Part shown: piece by piece, positions 1 to 9,331 of the stretch
Position numbering within the stretch: the first letter of the stretch is position 1
Layout of the letters: every line of letters begins with the position of its first letter
Source of the DNA: Novosphingobium album (ex Hu et al. 2023)
GTDB taxonomy: Bacteria; Pseudomonadota; Alphaproteobacteria; Sphingomonadales; Sphingomonadaceae
DNA length: 64,000 nt
Assembly (NCBI RefSeq): GCF_022832385.1
Contig: NZ_JALHLE010000013.1
Span: forward strand, 87,042-151,041
Direction of reading: 5' to 3'
Made by a program: the position numbers and the translations under genes
Notes under the pieces: generated by a model
Databases searched by the model: none
The model's input: the letters and a program-made list of their open reading frames with translations, nothing else
What the model was told of the DNA's origin: nothing

Positions 1-117
1 ACCGCCGACATCCGCCGCTACCGCGCGGTGCTCGGCGAGAAGATCTCCAGCCTGCCGCATGTGGCCAGCACTTCCACGTTCGTGGCGATGGAAACGGTGA
101 AGGACGCCAGCAGCTAG
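1..117 (+). CDS. Lrp/AsnC-family regulator, C-terminal fragment
   Basis: Only the last 38 codons are inside the window; the frame is open from base 1 and ends in TAG. The residues (RRYRAVLGEKISSLPHVA, then STSTFVAMETVKD) match the end of the AsnC/Lrp ligand-binding (RAM) domain, in which a 'LP.V..t.t' strand precedes a final strand ending near a conserved lysine. The DNA-binding part lies outside the window, so the target and effector cannot be judged. The assignment rests on this short signature only. Confidence 0.7.
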   Translation, partial: TADIRRYRAVLGEKISSLPHVASTSTFVAMETVKDASS

Positions 118-218
118 GCACGGCACTGCTCATGCCCCGTGCAGGAAGCAATGACCGTCGTGACCTCACCCGGAGCGCGCAGAGCGCTGCCGGAACGCTC
201 CGTGCGCCAGCGCGCCGG

Positions 219-656
219 TTACGCGGCGTCCTTGATCTCGACGATAGTCAGCCCGAAAAACAGGTCTTCACCCGCCAGCGGGTGATTGCCGTCCGCAGTA
301 ACCGACTGCTCGCCAACCTCGGTAATGACCAGGTTCAGCGTCGAGCCATCCTGCTGGCTGGCCGAAAGCTGCATACCCGGTTGCGGAACGGTATCCTGTG
401 GAAGGCTCTCGCGGGGAATCTGGATGACCATTTCTTCGCGCCTTGGCCCGAAGGCATCGGCTGCGGCCACCGCTACCGTCTGTTCCGCACCAACGGTCAT
501 GCCATTCAGCGCGGCGTCGATCTGAGGAAAAACCTCGGCCCTGCCGATCTTCACGGTCTGGGGCCCGTCCCGCTCGGTATTGCCGACCACGCGGCCATCG
601 TTTGTGCGCACCACGAATTCAATAAGCACGGTATCCCCGTTCTTTGCGGTCTGCAT
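219..656 (-). CDS. FKBP-type peptidyl-prolyl isomerase, SlyD-like
   Basis: Encodes 145 aa starting MQTAKNGDTVLIEF. The order of segments follows SlyD: an N-terminal FKBP strand (VLIEFVVRTNDGRVVGNT), the long insert-in-flap domain, and the diagnostic DGNHPLAGEDL stretch that closes the FKBP fold. Proteins of this family catalyse proline cis/trans isomerisation and act as folding chaperones in the cytoplasm. The metal-binding His/Cys-rich tail of E. coli SlyD is absent; the protein ends at EIKDAA. Two ATGs lie 6 nt apart (656 and 662); AAGGA directly abuts the upstream one, so the downstream ATG at 656 has the normal spacing. It stands alone, with SDR and Lrp neighbours on the other strand. Confidence 0.85.
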   Translation of the reverse strand: MQTAKNGDTVLIEFVVRTNDGRVVGNTERDGPQTVKIGRAEVFPQIDAALNGMTVGAEQTVAVAAADAFGPRREEMVIQIPRESLPQDTVPQPGMQLSASQQDGSTLNLVITEVGEQSVTADGNHPLAGEDLFFGLTIVEIKDAA

Positions 657-893
657 AAACATTCCTTTGGGTAAGTTCGTTCCGGCGCGCCATGCACCGC
701 TCGATCGGCGTGTCAGACATCGCCAGCGTCCTGCAACAGTCGCAATTTGAAGGCGATCCGTCAAATGGACCGCCCCGGGCGTCCACAACGCCCTGCCCAC
801 CGCCATCGCCGCAGCGTTCGTGCGCGCGCCCCCGCTTGACCCGCCATTGCCGCCCGATAGCCTGCCCGGAAACAAGAACCGGGAGAAAACGCC

Positions 894-1763
894 ATGCCTG
901 ATACACCGCCCGTCGCCATCGTCACCGGCGCCAGCCGGGGGGCCGGACGCGGCATTGCCGTGGCCCTGGGATCACATGGCTGCACGGTCTACGTCACCGG
1001 ACGCTCGCAGAAGGAAGGCGACGCGTCGATGCCCGGCACGATCCATGCCACCGCGCGCGAAGTGACCGAGGCAGGCGGCAAGGGCATCGCGGTTGCCTGC
1101 GACAGCAGCGACAATGCGCAGATCGCCGCGCTCATCGATCAGGTGATCGCCGAACAAGGCCACATCGATATCCTGATCAACAACGCCTGCGCCGTGCACG
1201 ATCAGCTCAACGCGCCCGGCGCGTTCTGGGAAAAGCCGCTGGCGATCGGCAACATGATCGATGTCGGCGTGCGCAGCGGCTTCGTCACCTCCTGGTACGC
1301 CGCGCCGCACATGACGCAGCAGGACAAGGGGCTGATCCTGTTCACCTCGTCTCCCGGATCGATGCACTACTGCTTCGGCCCCGCCTATGGCGCGCACAAG
1401 GCGGGGGTCGACAAGATGGCCTTCGACATGGGCGTGGACTTCACAGACGCCGGCGCGAACGTGGCGGCCGTTTCTGTCTGGATGGGGGCGCTCACCACCG
1501 AGCGGCTGACGCAGATGATGGAAGAGATGCCCGAACGCTTCGCGCATCTGGAAGGTACGCTGGAATCGGCAGGCTACACCGGCCACCTCGCCTGGGCATT
1601 GTGGAACGACCCGGAGATGATGCGCCACAATGGGCAGACCGTGATCGGCGCCGAACTCGGCAAAGAATATGGCATCACCGATATCGGCGGAAAGTTCCCG
1701 CCGTCAGCGCGGGCAGGCACGGGTGTCGCACCGCCGGAGTATGGGGCGTACAAGGTGAAGTGA
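894..1763 (+). CDS. Short-chain dehydrogenase/reductase (SDR)
   Basis: Encodes 289 aa. It has the N-terminal NAD(P)-binding TGASRGAGRG motif at about residue 12, the structural NNA motif (ILINNACAV) near residue 95 and the catalytic Ser followed by YGAHK (YxxxK) near residue 170, as in classical SDRs. The C-terminus is about 40 residues longer than a 250-aa SDR. Substrate is not predictable. The start is supported by GGGAG upstream of ATG. It points toward the convergent coxG-M-S-L operon and may belong to the same catabolic group, but that link is only positional. Confidence 0.85.
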   Translation: MPDTPPVAIVTGASRGAGRGIAVALGSHGCTVYVTGRSQKEGDASMPGTIHATAREVTEAGGKGIAVACDSSDNAQIAALIDQVIAEQGHIDILINNACAVHDQLNAPGAFWEKPLAIGNMIDVGVRSGFVTSWYAAPHMTQQDKGLILFTSSPGSMHYCFGPAYGAHKAGVDKMAFDMGVDFTDAGANVAAVSVWMGALTTERLTQMMEEMPERFAHLEGTLESAGYTGHLAWALWNDPEMMRHNGQTVIGAELGKEYGITDIGGKFPPSARAGTGVAPPEYGAYKVK

Positions 1764-1823
1764 GCCGAGCTGCAAACGCCCGTCCCAACTGTCGTCATTT
1801 GAGCGTGAGCTGATCTAACGCCC

Positions 1824-4577
1824 CTAAGCCCGCACCGCCGTGACCTTGGCCGTGCCGAACATGCCCATCTTGCACTTGCCGGTGATCGTGTCGCCCTCAA
1901 GCTGGATGTCGTACTTGAGGGTGATTTTCATCGGCTTGTCGACCTTCACCTCGAACTTGATCCGGCCGCCCTCGATCGTGCCGCCGGAGAAGTCCTGCTG
2001 GCCTTCAGGGGCGGAGAGATAGCCGGACAGCGAAGTGCCCTGCGTTTCGAAGTGCGCAACGAAGGTCTGGCCCCCCATCGGTGCCTTGAGCGTCATGTCC
2101 CAATCGCCATCAATGCTCGCGGAGGCCGCAGGCGCCGGAACAGGCGCTGCCGTCTCGGCTACGGGGGCCTCCGGCACGGCAGGGGCCGAAACAGGCGCGG
2201 CTGCCGGAACCGGGGCCGCATGGGCCGAATGACCCGAAACATCGCGCTGCTCGATCACGTCGAGAATGCGCGACGGGGTCAGCGGCAGCGTTACTTCGCC
2301 CTTTTTGCCGCCCAGTTCGCCGAACGGAGAGAGAGCATCGGCAATCGCGTTGACCAGCGTCGGCGGGCCGATGATCGCCCCGCCCTCGCCCACACCACGC
2401 ATGCCGCCAATGGTCTGCGACGGGGTGTTTGCGTGCAGATATTCGAAATCCGGCACGTCGAAGATCGTCGGCATCAGGTAGTCTTTGAACGTCGCCGCCA
2501 GCGGATTGCCGCGTGCGTCGTAAGGCATCTCTTCGAGCAGGACCTGCCCGATCGCCTGCGCCAGGCCGCCCGCGATCTGGCCCTCTACCACACCGGGATT
2601 GATCACGGTGCCGCAGTCCTCGGAACTGATCCAGCGCAGGATCTTCACGAAGCCTGTCTCGGCATCGACCTCGACCACGCAGCAGTGCGCCGCGCTGGTC
2701 ATCGTCATCGGCGGCGGCTGGTAGCGGAACTGCGCTTCGAGGCCGGTCGCCATGCCCTCGGGCAGGCGCCCCGGCTCGCCATAGGCGATCTCGGCCAGTT
2801 CCTTGAGCGAGCGCGACATTTCCGGCGCGCCCTCGACATGGACCATGCCGCCATCAATGGTGACGGCATCCACGCTGGCATTCGAAAGGTGCGCGGCGAC
2901 AGCCCTGACCTTGTCCGCCAGCAGCTCGGTCGCCTTCCACGTCGCACCGCCCGCGATCACGCCCTGACGGCTGCCCGCCGCGCCGGGGCTGAACGCGCCG
3001 ATGGCGCTGTCACCCTCGAACACCGAAATGTCCTCGTAGGCGACGCCCAGCCGGTCGGCGATGACCTGCGCCATCGTCGTGGCCGTGCCGTGGCCCTGCG
3101 AATGGGTGGAAAGCATGGCGACCACCTTGCCGGTCGGCTCGATCCGCACATGCACGGTCTCGCCGGTCATCGGCTGCATCGAGCCCGCCGAGCCGGTCGG
3201 CTCGATATAGGTGGTGATGCCCATGCCGAGATAGCGCCCTTCCTTGCGCGCCTCGGCCTGTTCCTTGCGGAACGCGGCGACATCGACATTGGCCACCAGC
3301 TTTTCGAGGCATTCGCCCGGAGTGATGTCGGTCACCTCGATGCCCATGCCGGACGTTACCGGCTGATCGGGCAGGTAGATGAGGTTCTTGCGGCGCAGCT
3401 CGATGGGATCGATGCCTAGCTTGCGGGCGGCCTTGTCGAGCGTGGTTTCCCGGATCAGCGATTCCATCGCCCACGGCCCGCGATAGCCGCCCAGCCCCAT
3501 GGTATTGGTGTACCAGCCACGCGTGACAAAGCCGTAGGCGGGCAGCTTGTGGGCCGGCCACATGAACATGTGCACGGCGATATTGGCATCCTCGCCCATC
3601 GGCCAGGCGCCGTTGTTGCAGGCATAGTCCGACCAGGCAGCAAGCAGCTTGCCTTCATCGTCAAGGCCGATGGTGAGCGTGACTTCCTGCTCACGCGCAT
3701 GGCTGGAAGCCGTCAGCGCCTCATAGCGGTCCTCGATCCACTTGAGCGGGCGGCCGAACAGCCGCGCAGCGACGACCACCGCCACTTCCTCTCGCCAGGG
3801 GATGTTCTTGAGGCCGAAGCCGCCGCCCACGTCCTTGGCGATGACGCGGATCGATTCCTGCGGCAGACCCAGCACCAGCGCCAGATAGCGCGCGGCAAGG
3901 TGCGGGCTCTGGCAGCCCATCCACACCGTCATCTCGCCCGAGCCATCGGGCGAGGCGACACAGGCGCGGCATTCCATCGGCGACTGCGCGATCCGCTGGT
4001 GGCGGATCGTGTGGGTGACCACATGCGGCGCCTTGTCGAGCAAGGGCTGGATGGCCTCTTCCAGCATATCCTCATCGCCCATTTCGGCGGCGATATTGTC
4101 GTCCTTGTCCGGGTGGACGAGCGGGCCGGTCTTCGCGTCGGCTATGGTGACGAGAGGGGTTTCCTCCTCGATCTCCATCTCGACCAGCGCGGCGGCATCT
4201 TCCGCCATGGCGCGGGTCTCGGCGATGACCATGCAGACCGGATCGCCGACGCAGGCCACGCGCCCGTCCGCCAGCAGCGACACCGGGCTTTCGATGGGCG
4301 TGAAGAAGAAGCTCATCATCTGCACGGGGATCGCGGCGAGATCGGCCTGGGTGTAGATCGCCTGCACGCCGGGCATCTCGCGCGCGACCTCCAGATTGAT
4401 CGAGACGATCCGCCCGCGCGCGACGGGGCTGCGGACATAGGCGATGTGCATCATGCCCGGCAGCTGGATATCGTCGGTGAACTGGCCACGACCGGTCAGC
4501 AGGCGGCTGTCTTCCTTGCGCGGGGTGCGCTCGCCGACATAGCGGGTGGCCCCGACACTGCTCGCGTGGAAGTTCAT
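1824..4577 (-). CDS. Molybdenum hydroxylase large subunit (xanthine dehydrogenase/CoxL family) with extra C-terminal domain
   Basis: Encodes 917 aa. Residues 1-777 are the aldehyde oxidase/xanthine dehydrogenase catalytic subunit that binds molybdopterin cytosine dinucleotide: GGGFG at 251-255, GGYRG at 363-367, and GVGEGG at 728-733 with the catalytic Glu at about 731. The CO-dehydrogenase form I active-site loop AYXCSFR is absent (GGYRGPW is in its place), so it probably hydroxylates an organic substrate rather than CO. Unusual for the family is a Pro/Ala linker (about 783-820) followed by a beta-rich domain (822-917, starting IDGDWDMTLKAPMGG). It is the last gene of the coxG-M-S-L operon; its ATG overlaps the preceding stop by 4 nt. 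Confidence 0.9.
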   Translation of the reverse strand: MNFHASSVGATRYVGERTPRKEDSRLLTGRGQFTDDIQLPGMMHIAYVRSPVARGRIVSINLEVAREMPGVQAIYTQADLAAIPVQMMSFFFTPIESPVSLLADGRVACVGDPVCMVIAETRAMAEDAAALVEMEIEEETPLVTIADAKTGPLVHPDKDDNIAAEMGDEDMLEEAIQPLLDKAPHVVTHTIRHQRIAQSPMECRACVASPDGSGEMTVWMGCQSPHLAARYLALVLGLPQESIRVIAKDVGGGFGLKNIPWREEVAVVVAARLFGRPLKWIEDRYEALTASSHAREQEVTLTIGLDDEGKLLAAWSDYACNNGAWPMGEDANIAVHMFMWPAHKLPAYGFVTRGWYTNTMGLGGYRGPWAMESLIRETTLDKAARKLGIDPIELRRKNLIYLPDQPVTSGMGIEVTDITPGECLEKLVANVDVAAFRKEQAEARKEGRYLGMGITTYIEPTGSAGSMQPMTGETVHVRIEPTGKVVAMLSTHSQGHGTATTMAQVIADRLGVAYEDISVFEGDSAIGAFSPGAAGSRQGVIAGGATWKATELLADKVRAVAAHLSNASVDAVTIDGGMVHVEGAPEMSRSLKELAEIAYGEPGRLPEGMATGLEAQFRYQPPPMTMTSAAHCCVVEVDAETGFVKILRWISSEDCGTVINPGVVEGQIAGGLAQAIGQVLLEEMPYDARGNPLAATFKDYLMPTIFDVPDFEYLHANTPSQTIGGMRGVGEGGAIIGPPTLVNAIADALSPFGELGGKKGEVTLPLTPSRILDVIEQRDVSGHSAHAAPVPAAAPVSAPAVPEAPVAETAAPVPAPAASASIDGDWDMTLKAPMGGQTFVAHFETQGTSLSGYLSAPEGQQDFSGGTIEGGRIKFEVKVDKPMKITLKYDIQLEGDTITGKCKMGMFGTAKVTAVRA

Positions 4578-5047
4578 GCGTTTTCTCCCGCAAGCTGGCG
4601 AATTGCGCGGCGGATGCCCTGATAGCCTGTACAGCGGCAGATATGGCCGGACATCGCCGCCTCCATCTCGCCGGTGGTGGCCGAGGGATTATCCTGCAGC
4701 ACAGTGGCCAGCGTGATCGCCACGCCGGGGGTGCAGAACCCGCATTGCAGCCCGAAATTGTCCTGCAGCGCCTGCTGCACGCGGTGGAAGGTGCCGTCGG
4801 GAGCGGCCAGCCCTTCGACGGTCGTTACCTCGCAGCCGTCTGCCTGCACTGCCAGCATCAGGCAAGACCGCATGGCAACGCCATCGACGCGCACGGTGCA
4901 GGCGCCGCAAACGCCGTGTTCGCAGGCAAGGTGGGTGCCGGTATAGCCCAGCTCTTCACGCAGGAATTCGCCCAGGCCGGTGCGAGCCTCGACCGTGGCG
5001 GCGTGGCGGTGACCATTGACGGTCAGTTCAATCTTGTGCTCGCTCAT
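4574..5047 (-). CDS. Molybdenum hydroxylase 2Fe-2S subunit (CoxS-like)
   Basis: Encodes 157 aa. It carries both iron-sulfur motifs of the family: the plant-type cluster (LACEHGVCGACTVRVDG with a later Cys in RSCLMLA) and the C-terminal helical-domain cluster (CGFCTPG ... CRCTGYQ). These two clusters pass electrons from the molybdenum site to FAD. The start MSEHKIELTVNG is fixed by the ATGA overlap with the upstream FAD subunit; the next gene overlaps its stop in the same way, so translation is coupled across the operon. Confidence 0.95.
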   Translation of the reverse strand: MSEHKIELTVNGHRHAATVEARTGLGEFLREELGYTGTHLACEHGVCGACTVRVDGVAMRSCLMLAVQADGCEVTTVEGLAAPDGTFHRVQQALQDNFGLQCGFCTPGVAITLATVLQDNPSATTGEMEAAMSGHICRCTGYQGIRRAIRQLAGENA

Positions 5048-5913
5048 GCGGCGCTCCTGATGTCGAGGGTCTCGCGCAGGGTGCGGGCGAAGATGCGCTT
5101 GCCGACGGTACGGCGGTATTCGGCGCTGGCATGGTGATCGTCGAACGGCGCGGTATCGGCCACGGCGAGCGCCGCCACGGCATCGGCGTCGATTTCCGTC
5201 AGCGCCTTGCCCAGCAATGCGTCTTCCGCCTGCCGTGCGCGGATGGGTGTTGGCCCCATGCCGAACCACGCGATCCCGGCGCGCGACACCTTGCCGCCAT
5301 CAAGCGCCAGCGCGCCGACCATGCCGACAAGCGCAAAGTCTCCGGGACGCTGCGCCACTTCGCGGAACAGCACCACGTGGCCGTCCGGCCAGTCGGGATA
5401 CGTGATCCCGGTCACCAGTTCATCGGGCTCCAGAGCCGTCATGTAGGGGCCGAGGTAGAATTCCTCCGCCTTGACGCTGCGGGTGCCGCTGACCGAAGCG
5501 ATTTCGATCGTAGCCCCCAGCGCCACGGCCGTCGCGGGCATTTCCGCCGCCGGTTCGCCAAGCGCAACCGAGCCGCCCACCGTGCCCCGGTTGCGGGTCT
5601 GGTAGTGCCCAACATGGCCCAGCGCAGCAACGAATGCCGGGAGGTGCCGCGCCAGCGTCTCATCGCGCAGCGCATCGGCCTGCCGCGTCGCCGGACCAAC
5701 CCGTGTTCCGCCGTCCACCCGCGACACGCCCTTGAGATCAGCGATCCCATTGATGTCGACGAGGATGAAGGGTTGGCTCATGCGCAAATTGAGCAGCGGC
5801 ATCAGCGTCTGCCCGCCCGCGATCACTGTAGCGCCGCCGCCTGCTTCGGACAGGATCGCGCAGGCCTCGGCAATGCTCGACGGGCGCGCATAGTCGAAAG
5901 GTGCGGGCTTCAC
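5044..5913 (-). CDS. Molybdenum hydroxylase FAD-binding subunit (CoxM-like)
   Basis: Encodes 289 aa beginning MKPAPFDYARPSS, the usual start of CoxM-type proteins. FAD-binding motifs are visible: AGGQTLMPLLNLR near residue 33 and TRNRGTVGGSVALG (T-x-G-G-x-x) near residue 105. It transfers electrons from the 2Fe-2S subunit to an external acceptor. It overlaps both neighbours by 4 nt and forms the medium subunit of the CoxLMS-type heterotrimer. Confidence 0.95.
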   Translation of the reverse strand: MKPAPFDYARPSSIAEACAILSEAGGGATVIAGGQTLMPLLNLRMSQPFILVDINGIADLKGVSRVDGGTRVGPATRQADALRDETLARHLPAFVAALGHVGHYQTRNRGTVGGSVALGEPAAEMPATAVALGATIEIASVSGTRSVKAEEFYLGPYMTALEPDELVTGITYPDWPDGHVVLFREVAQRPGDFALVGMVGALALDGGKVSRAGIAWFGMGPTPIRARQAEDALLGKALTEIDADAVAALAVADTAPFDDHHASAEYRRTVGKRIFARTLRETLDIRSAA

Positions 5914-6623
5914 TTGCGGCCTCCCCGGCGTCCCGCCTCAAAGGCTGCCGCCGCCGTTACCACCAGCAGCACCGCGACCAGCAGCAGCCCGGCACCGCGC
6001 ACATGCATCTGGCCTAGCGAAAAGCCCGCGATCAAGGCGAGCACGAGAGCGACCACCCAGCCCCACAGCGACGCGGGTGCGGACGAAACCGCCACCGGCG
6101 CTGCATGAACCGCAGCAGGTGCCACCTGCCCCGCAACCGGAGCACCTGCGGCCGGGACAGCGGCAGCTGAAGCCGCACCGCCGCCGCTCACCACTTCGCC
6201 GAACTTCGCGAAGAACTTGCCCGCAAGGTTTTTCGCGGTCGCATCAATGATCGGCCCGCCCAGCTGCGCCATGCGTCCGCCCACTTCGGCCTCCACCTCA
6301 TAGGAGACCAGTGTCCCGCCGCCCGGTGCGTCCGACAGGCGCACTTTCGCGCCGCCCTTGGCCGAACCGGCGATGCCGCCATTGCCCGAACCGGTGATCG
6401 TATAGCCGTTCGGCGCATCGATATCGGAAAGCTGCACGTTGCCTTTGAAACGCGCGCCGATCGGTCCGATCTTCACTTCGGCAACAGCCACGAAGCGGTC
6501 CGGACCATCGCGGTCGAGGCTCTGGCAACCCGGAATGCACTGGGCGAGGACAGCCGGATCGTTCAGCGCCTCCCACACCTTCTGGCGCGGCGCGGCAATC
6601 TGCTGCTCGCCGGTCATCTGCAT
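5910..6623 (-). CDS. CoxG-like SRPBCC protein, membrane-anchored
   Basis: Encodes 237 aa. Residues 1-150 are a CoxG/SRPBCC fold (MTGEQQIAAPRQKVWEALND; AQCIPGCQ), followed by an Ala/Pro-rich linker and two hydrophobic segments near the C-terminus (LWGWVVALVLALIAGF and GAGLLLVAVLLVVTAAAAF). In the CO dehydrogenase system CoxG tethers the molybdenum enzyme to the membrane; the same recruiting role is inferred here. The ATG at 6623 is preceded by GGGGAGAG at suitable distance; a second ATG sits two codons later. It is the first gene of the four-gene operon, so the promoter should lie between 6624 and 6881. Confidence 0.88.
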   Translation of the reverse strand: MQMTGEQQIAAPRQKVWEALNDPAVLAQCIPGCQSLDRDGPDRFVAVAEVKIGPIGARFKGNVQLSDIDAPNGYTITGSGNGGIAGSAKGGAKVRLSDAPGGGTLVSYEVEAEVGGRMAQLGGPIIDATAKNLAGKFFAKFGEVVSGGGAASAAAVPAAGAPVAGQVAPAAVHAAPVAVSSAPASLWGWVVALVLALIAGFSLGQMHVRGAGLLLVAVLLVVTAAAAFEAGRRGGRK

Positions 6624-6881
6624 TCGTGCTCTCCCCAAAATTCCATCACCATACGCCGGGTTGAATCCCGCAAGCGCAATCGCGCGGATAGAACGCCGAG
6701 ACGCGTCCCGATGCAACCCCTATGAGAGACGATAGATCATATTTTTCTTTAAGACGCAGTCATCGCTGCAGCGTTGGTCATCGCCGGCGCCGGCAACCGC
6801 ACCTTGACCGTCGCCCCGTCAGCCAACACCCTCAAGGACGGCACCGGACAGATCGCAACAGGCCGGGCCGGGAGAGAGAGA

Positions 6882-7793
6882 ATGACCGACCTGTCCGCCC
6901 AGTTGTCCGCCATGCAGTTCGAAAAGCTCGCCACGGGCATCTATCTGGAAGGCCTCGCGGTCGATCACGAACGCGACGTGATCTGGTACAGCGACGTCGT
7001 GGGCGGCGGCATTCACGGGGTGAAGCCCGATGGAACGCCCGTGGGCGTGCTCGATCCCGAACGCATGTGGACCGGCGGCATCCTGATCAACAGCGACGGG
7101 GCCGTGCTCTCGAGCGGCCAGGGCGGCGTGCGCTGGAACAACCCGCAGACCGGCGCCTCAGGCTGGCTGATCGAGGAAATCGGCGGCGAGCCGGTCAACG
7201 GCATCAACGAGATGTGGCCTGACGGGACTGGCGGCATGTTCTTCGGCACGATCGACATGGAAAACATCATCGCCGCGCGCGACACGCGCCCCACAGCGCT
7301 TTACCGCCTGACGCGCGAGCGCGAAGTGATCCCGCTTGCCGAAGGGCTTCGCTTCACCAACGGCATCGCCTGCAATCCCGCGCGCGGCGAATTCTATTGC
7401 TCGGAAACCTTCGGCAAGGGCCTGATCTGGGACATGGCGCCGGACCTCACCCTCAGCAACAAGCGCATGCTGCTCGACCGGGACGACTGCGACGGGCTGG
7501 CACTCGATGTCGATGACAACATCTGGATCCCCGGCGTCTATTCCCCGAACATCATCCGCCGGGTGACGCCGGCAGGCCAGGAACTGGACCCCATCCCCAC
7601 CCCGCCCGGCGCGACCACGCAGGTCCGCTTCGGCGGCAAGGACGGACGCGACATCTACATCGTGCTGGTGCCCGAGGATGCGGGGGACTGCCTCAAGAAC
7701 GGCCGTCCGCTTTCGGGCACATCGGCGCTGTGGCGCGGGCGGTCGCCGGTGGCGGGGGTGAAGGTGCCACCGGCCGATTTCGCTCTCATCTGA
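6882..7793 (+). CDS. SMP-30/gluconolactonase-like beta-propeller protein
   Basis: Encodes 303 aa. The pattern is that of the SMP-30/regucalcin/lactonase family: an early Glu in LEGLAVD, later LRFTNGIACNP and a DGLALDVDDNIWIPG block, which supply the metal-binding Glu/Asn/Asp residues. Members hydrolyse lactones or related esters. Upstream in-frame ATGs exist, but GGGAGAGAGAG directly before ATG 6882 and homology beginning right after it favour this start. It is divergent from the molybdenum hydroxylase operon and precedes a second SDR, suggesting a shared catabolic pathway of unknown substrate. Confidence 0.8.
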   Translation: MTDLSAQLSAMQFEKLATGIYLEGLAVDHERDVIWYSDVVGGGIHGVKPDGTPVGVLDPERMWTGGILINSDGAVLSSGQGGVRWNNPQTGASGWLIEEIGGEPVNGINEMWPDGTGGMFFGTIDMENIIAARDTRPTALYRLTREREVIPLAEGLRFTNGIACNPARGEFYCSETFGKGLIWDMAPDLTLSNKRMLLDRDDCDGLALDVDDNIWIPGVYSPNIIRRVTPAGQELDPIPTPPGATTQVRFGGKDGRDIYIVLVPEDAGDCLKNGRPLSGTSALWRGRSPVAGVKVPPADFALI

Positions 7794-7903
7794 AAGTACC
7801 AGGGCGCCACAGCGATGTTCGCCGGACCGGCACTGGCTGCCATCGTCCTCTGGCGTTACCAAAGGGCCGAAATCGAAAGTTGCGGTCATAGATTGGAGAG
7901 GTC

Positions 7904-8719
7904 ATGAACAAAGTCCCCGGAACGGTCGTCATCACCGGCGCCGCAGGCGGCATGGGCAATCCCGCAGCGATTCGATTTGCCGCAAAGGGCCGCTCGCTGC
8001 TGCTTTGCGATCTGCGTGCTGAGCCCGTCGAGGCGCTCGCCCGCGTGCTGCGCGGCACCGGCGCCGAGATCAAGACGCTGGCTGGCGACATCGCTGCGCC
8101 CGGCTTTCCGGAGCAGATCCTCGAAGTGCTCGGCGATGCACCGATCGCCGGACTGATCCACACCGCAGGCCTTTCGCCGACGATGGCGGACGGCCCGCGC
8201 ATCTTCGACGTCAACTACTACGCCACCGAGCGTCTCGCGGCTGGTCTGCTTCCGCGCTTTTCCGAGGGCGGCTGCGCGGTGCTGATCTCCTCTGTCTCGG
8301 GCTACATGCTCGCCGATCCCGCCATGCTCGGCGCGATCCGCACGTTCGTTGCCACCGGCGACCGCACCGGCATCGAGCAGTTCATGGCCGATCCCGGCAT
8401 GGCCTATGCCGTCTCGAAGCGCGCAGTGATGCACCTCGTCGAGCGCGAGGCGACCGCCTTTGGCGCGCGCGGGGTGCGCATCGCGTCGATCGCGCCGGGC
8501 TTCATCGACACCTCCATGGGCAAGGCCGAAGCAGAATCGAACGCCCAGATGCGCGCGATGATCGGCATGGTGCCCCAGCGGCGTATGGGCCACGGCGACG
8601 AGATCGCTTCTGTCGCCGAGTTCCTGCTGTCTCCTGCGGCCTCCTACATCAGCGGCTGCGACATCCGGGTCGACGGCGGCATCGTCGGCCTGCTGGGCAT
8701 GCGCAGCGCCGGGCAGTAG
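7904..8719 (+). CDS. SDR family oxidoreductase
   Basis: Encodes 271 aa. Cofactor-binding TGAAGGMG is at about residue 11, a Ser in VLISSVSG and the YAVSK catalytic pair follow, and the C-terminal IRVDGG is typical of classical SDRs. GGAGAGGTC lies immediately before the ATG. There is an insertion between the catalytic Ser and the YxxxK motif (about 40 residues containing TGDRTGIEQFMADPG), as in some hydroxysteroid/alcohol dehydrogenases; the substrate cannot be assigned. Probably co-transcribed with the lactonase-like gene 110 nt upstream. Confidence 0.85.
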   Translation: MNKVPGTVVITGAAGGMGNPAAIRFAAKGRSLLLCDLRAEPVEALARVLRGTGAEIKTLAGDIAAPGFPEQILEVLGDAPIAGLIHTAGLSPTMADGPRIFDVNYYATERLAAGLLPRFSEGGCAVLISSVSGYMLADPAMLGAIRTFVATGDRTGIEQFMADPGMAYAVSKRAVMHLVEREATAFGARGVRIASIAPGFIDTSMGKAEAESNAQMRAMIGMVPQRRMGHGDEIASVAEFLLSPAASYISGCDIRVDGGIVGLLGMRSAGQ

Positions 8720-8763
8720 CCCGGATTACCTCAAGCGGAAGGACGAGGGCCTGCGCTGGCAGA

Positions 8764-9135
8764 TCAGGCATTCGACAAAACGGACTCGCACTCCACCACC
8801 GTGGCAATGCGGAAGGCCGACCGGTCGAAGAGGTTCTTCTCGTCCTCTATGATCTCTTCCGGCATCAGGCTGGTGGTGATGTAGGCGAGCGTGCCGCGAT
8901 AGACCTTCTCGTCCTCGAACCACAGCTCGGTAATCACATCCGGTGCATCGGTGAATTCGCCCGTCTCGGGATGCGGCTGCGGGTCGATGTAGCGCCGGAT
9001 GTAGCGCGATACGCCGCTCGAATACTTCTCCGCCAGCGGGGCGTGTTTCGTCTCGTAATAGTCGCGGAACTGCTCGATCGAAATGTCCGGCCGACGCTTC
9101 ATGAACAGCAGAATCTTGTAAGTTTCACCTGGCAT
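8764..9135 (-). CDS. EthD-domain protein
   Basis: Encodes 123 aa. It starts with a ferredoxin-like strand (YKILLFMKRRPDISIEQF) and has the RDYYETKHAPLA segment that is the hallmark of the EthD family (dimeric alpha-beta barrel). Members occur in catabolic gene clusters, for example ether degradation, and their biochemical role is mostly unclear. GGGAGAG lies upstream of the ATG. It converges on the SDR gene and closes the catabolic group before the lower-GC cassette begins. Confidence 0.8.
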   Translation of the reverse strand: MPGETYKILLFMKRRPDISIEQFRDYYETKHAPLAEKYSSGVSRYIRRYIDPQPHPETGEFTDAPDVITELWFEDEKVYRGTLAYITTSLMPEEIIEDEKNLFDRSAFRIATVVECESVLSNA

Positions 9136-9331
9136 TGCAGCTCGCTCTCCCGGCCCTTGGTGGCCCTTTCGGCGAACCTATCACAGCTCCGTCTCCCGTG
9201 CCCGCCGCCGTGGCGATCAGAATCGCGGCGATTCCGGATGTTCTTTGGCAAGCCCCGTCGCCCGGACGCTGTTAGAAAAACGCATGGCACATCTTGGCGC
9301 AGTCTCTGCTGCCGTTCTCCGAGGAGGTACC

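Noticed and set aside
1824..6623. Aerobic CO dehydrogenase operon
   Set aside because: The gene order and CoxG suggest it, but the large subunit has GGYRGPW in place of the AYXCSFR loop that binds copper in true CO dehydrogenase.
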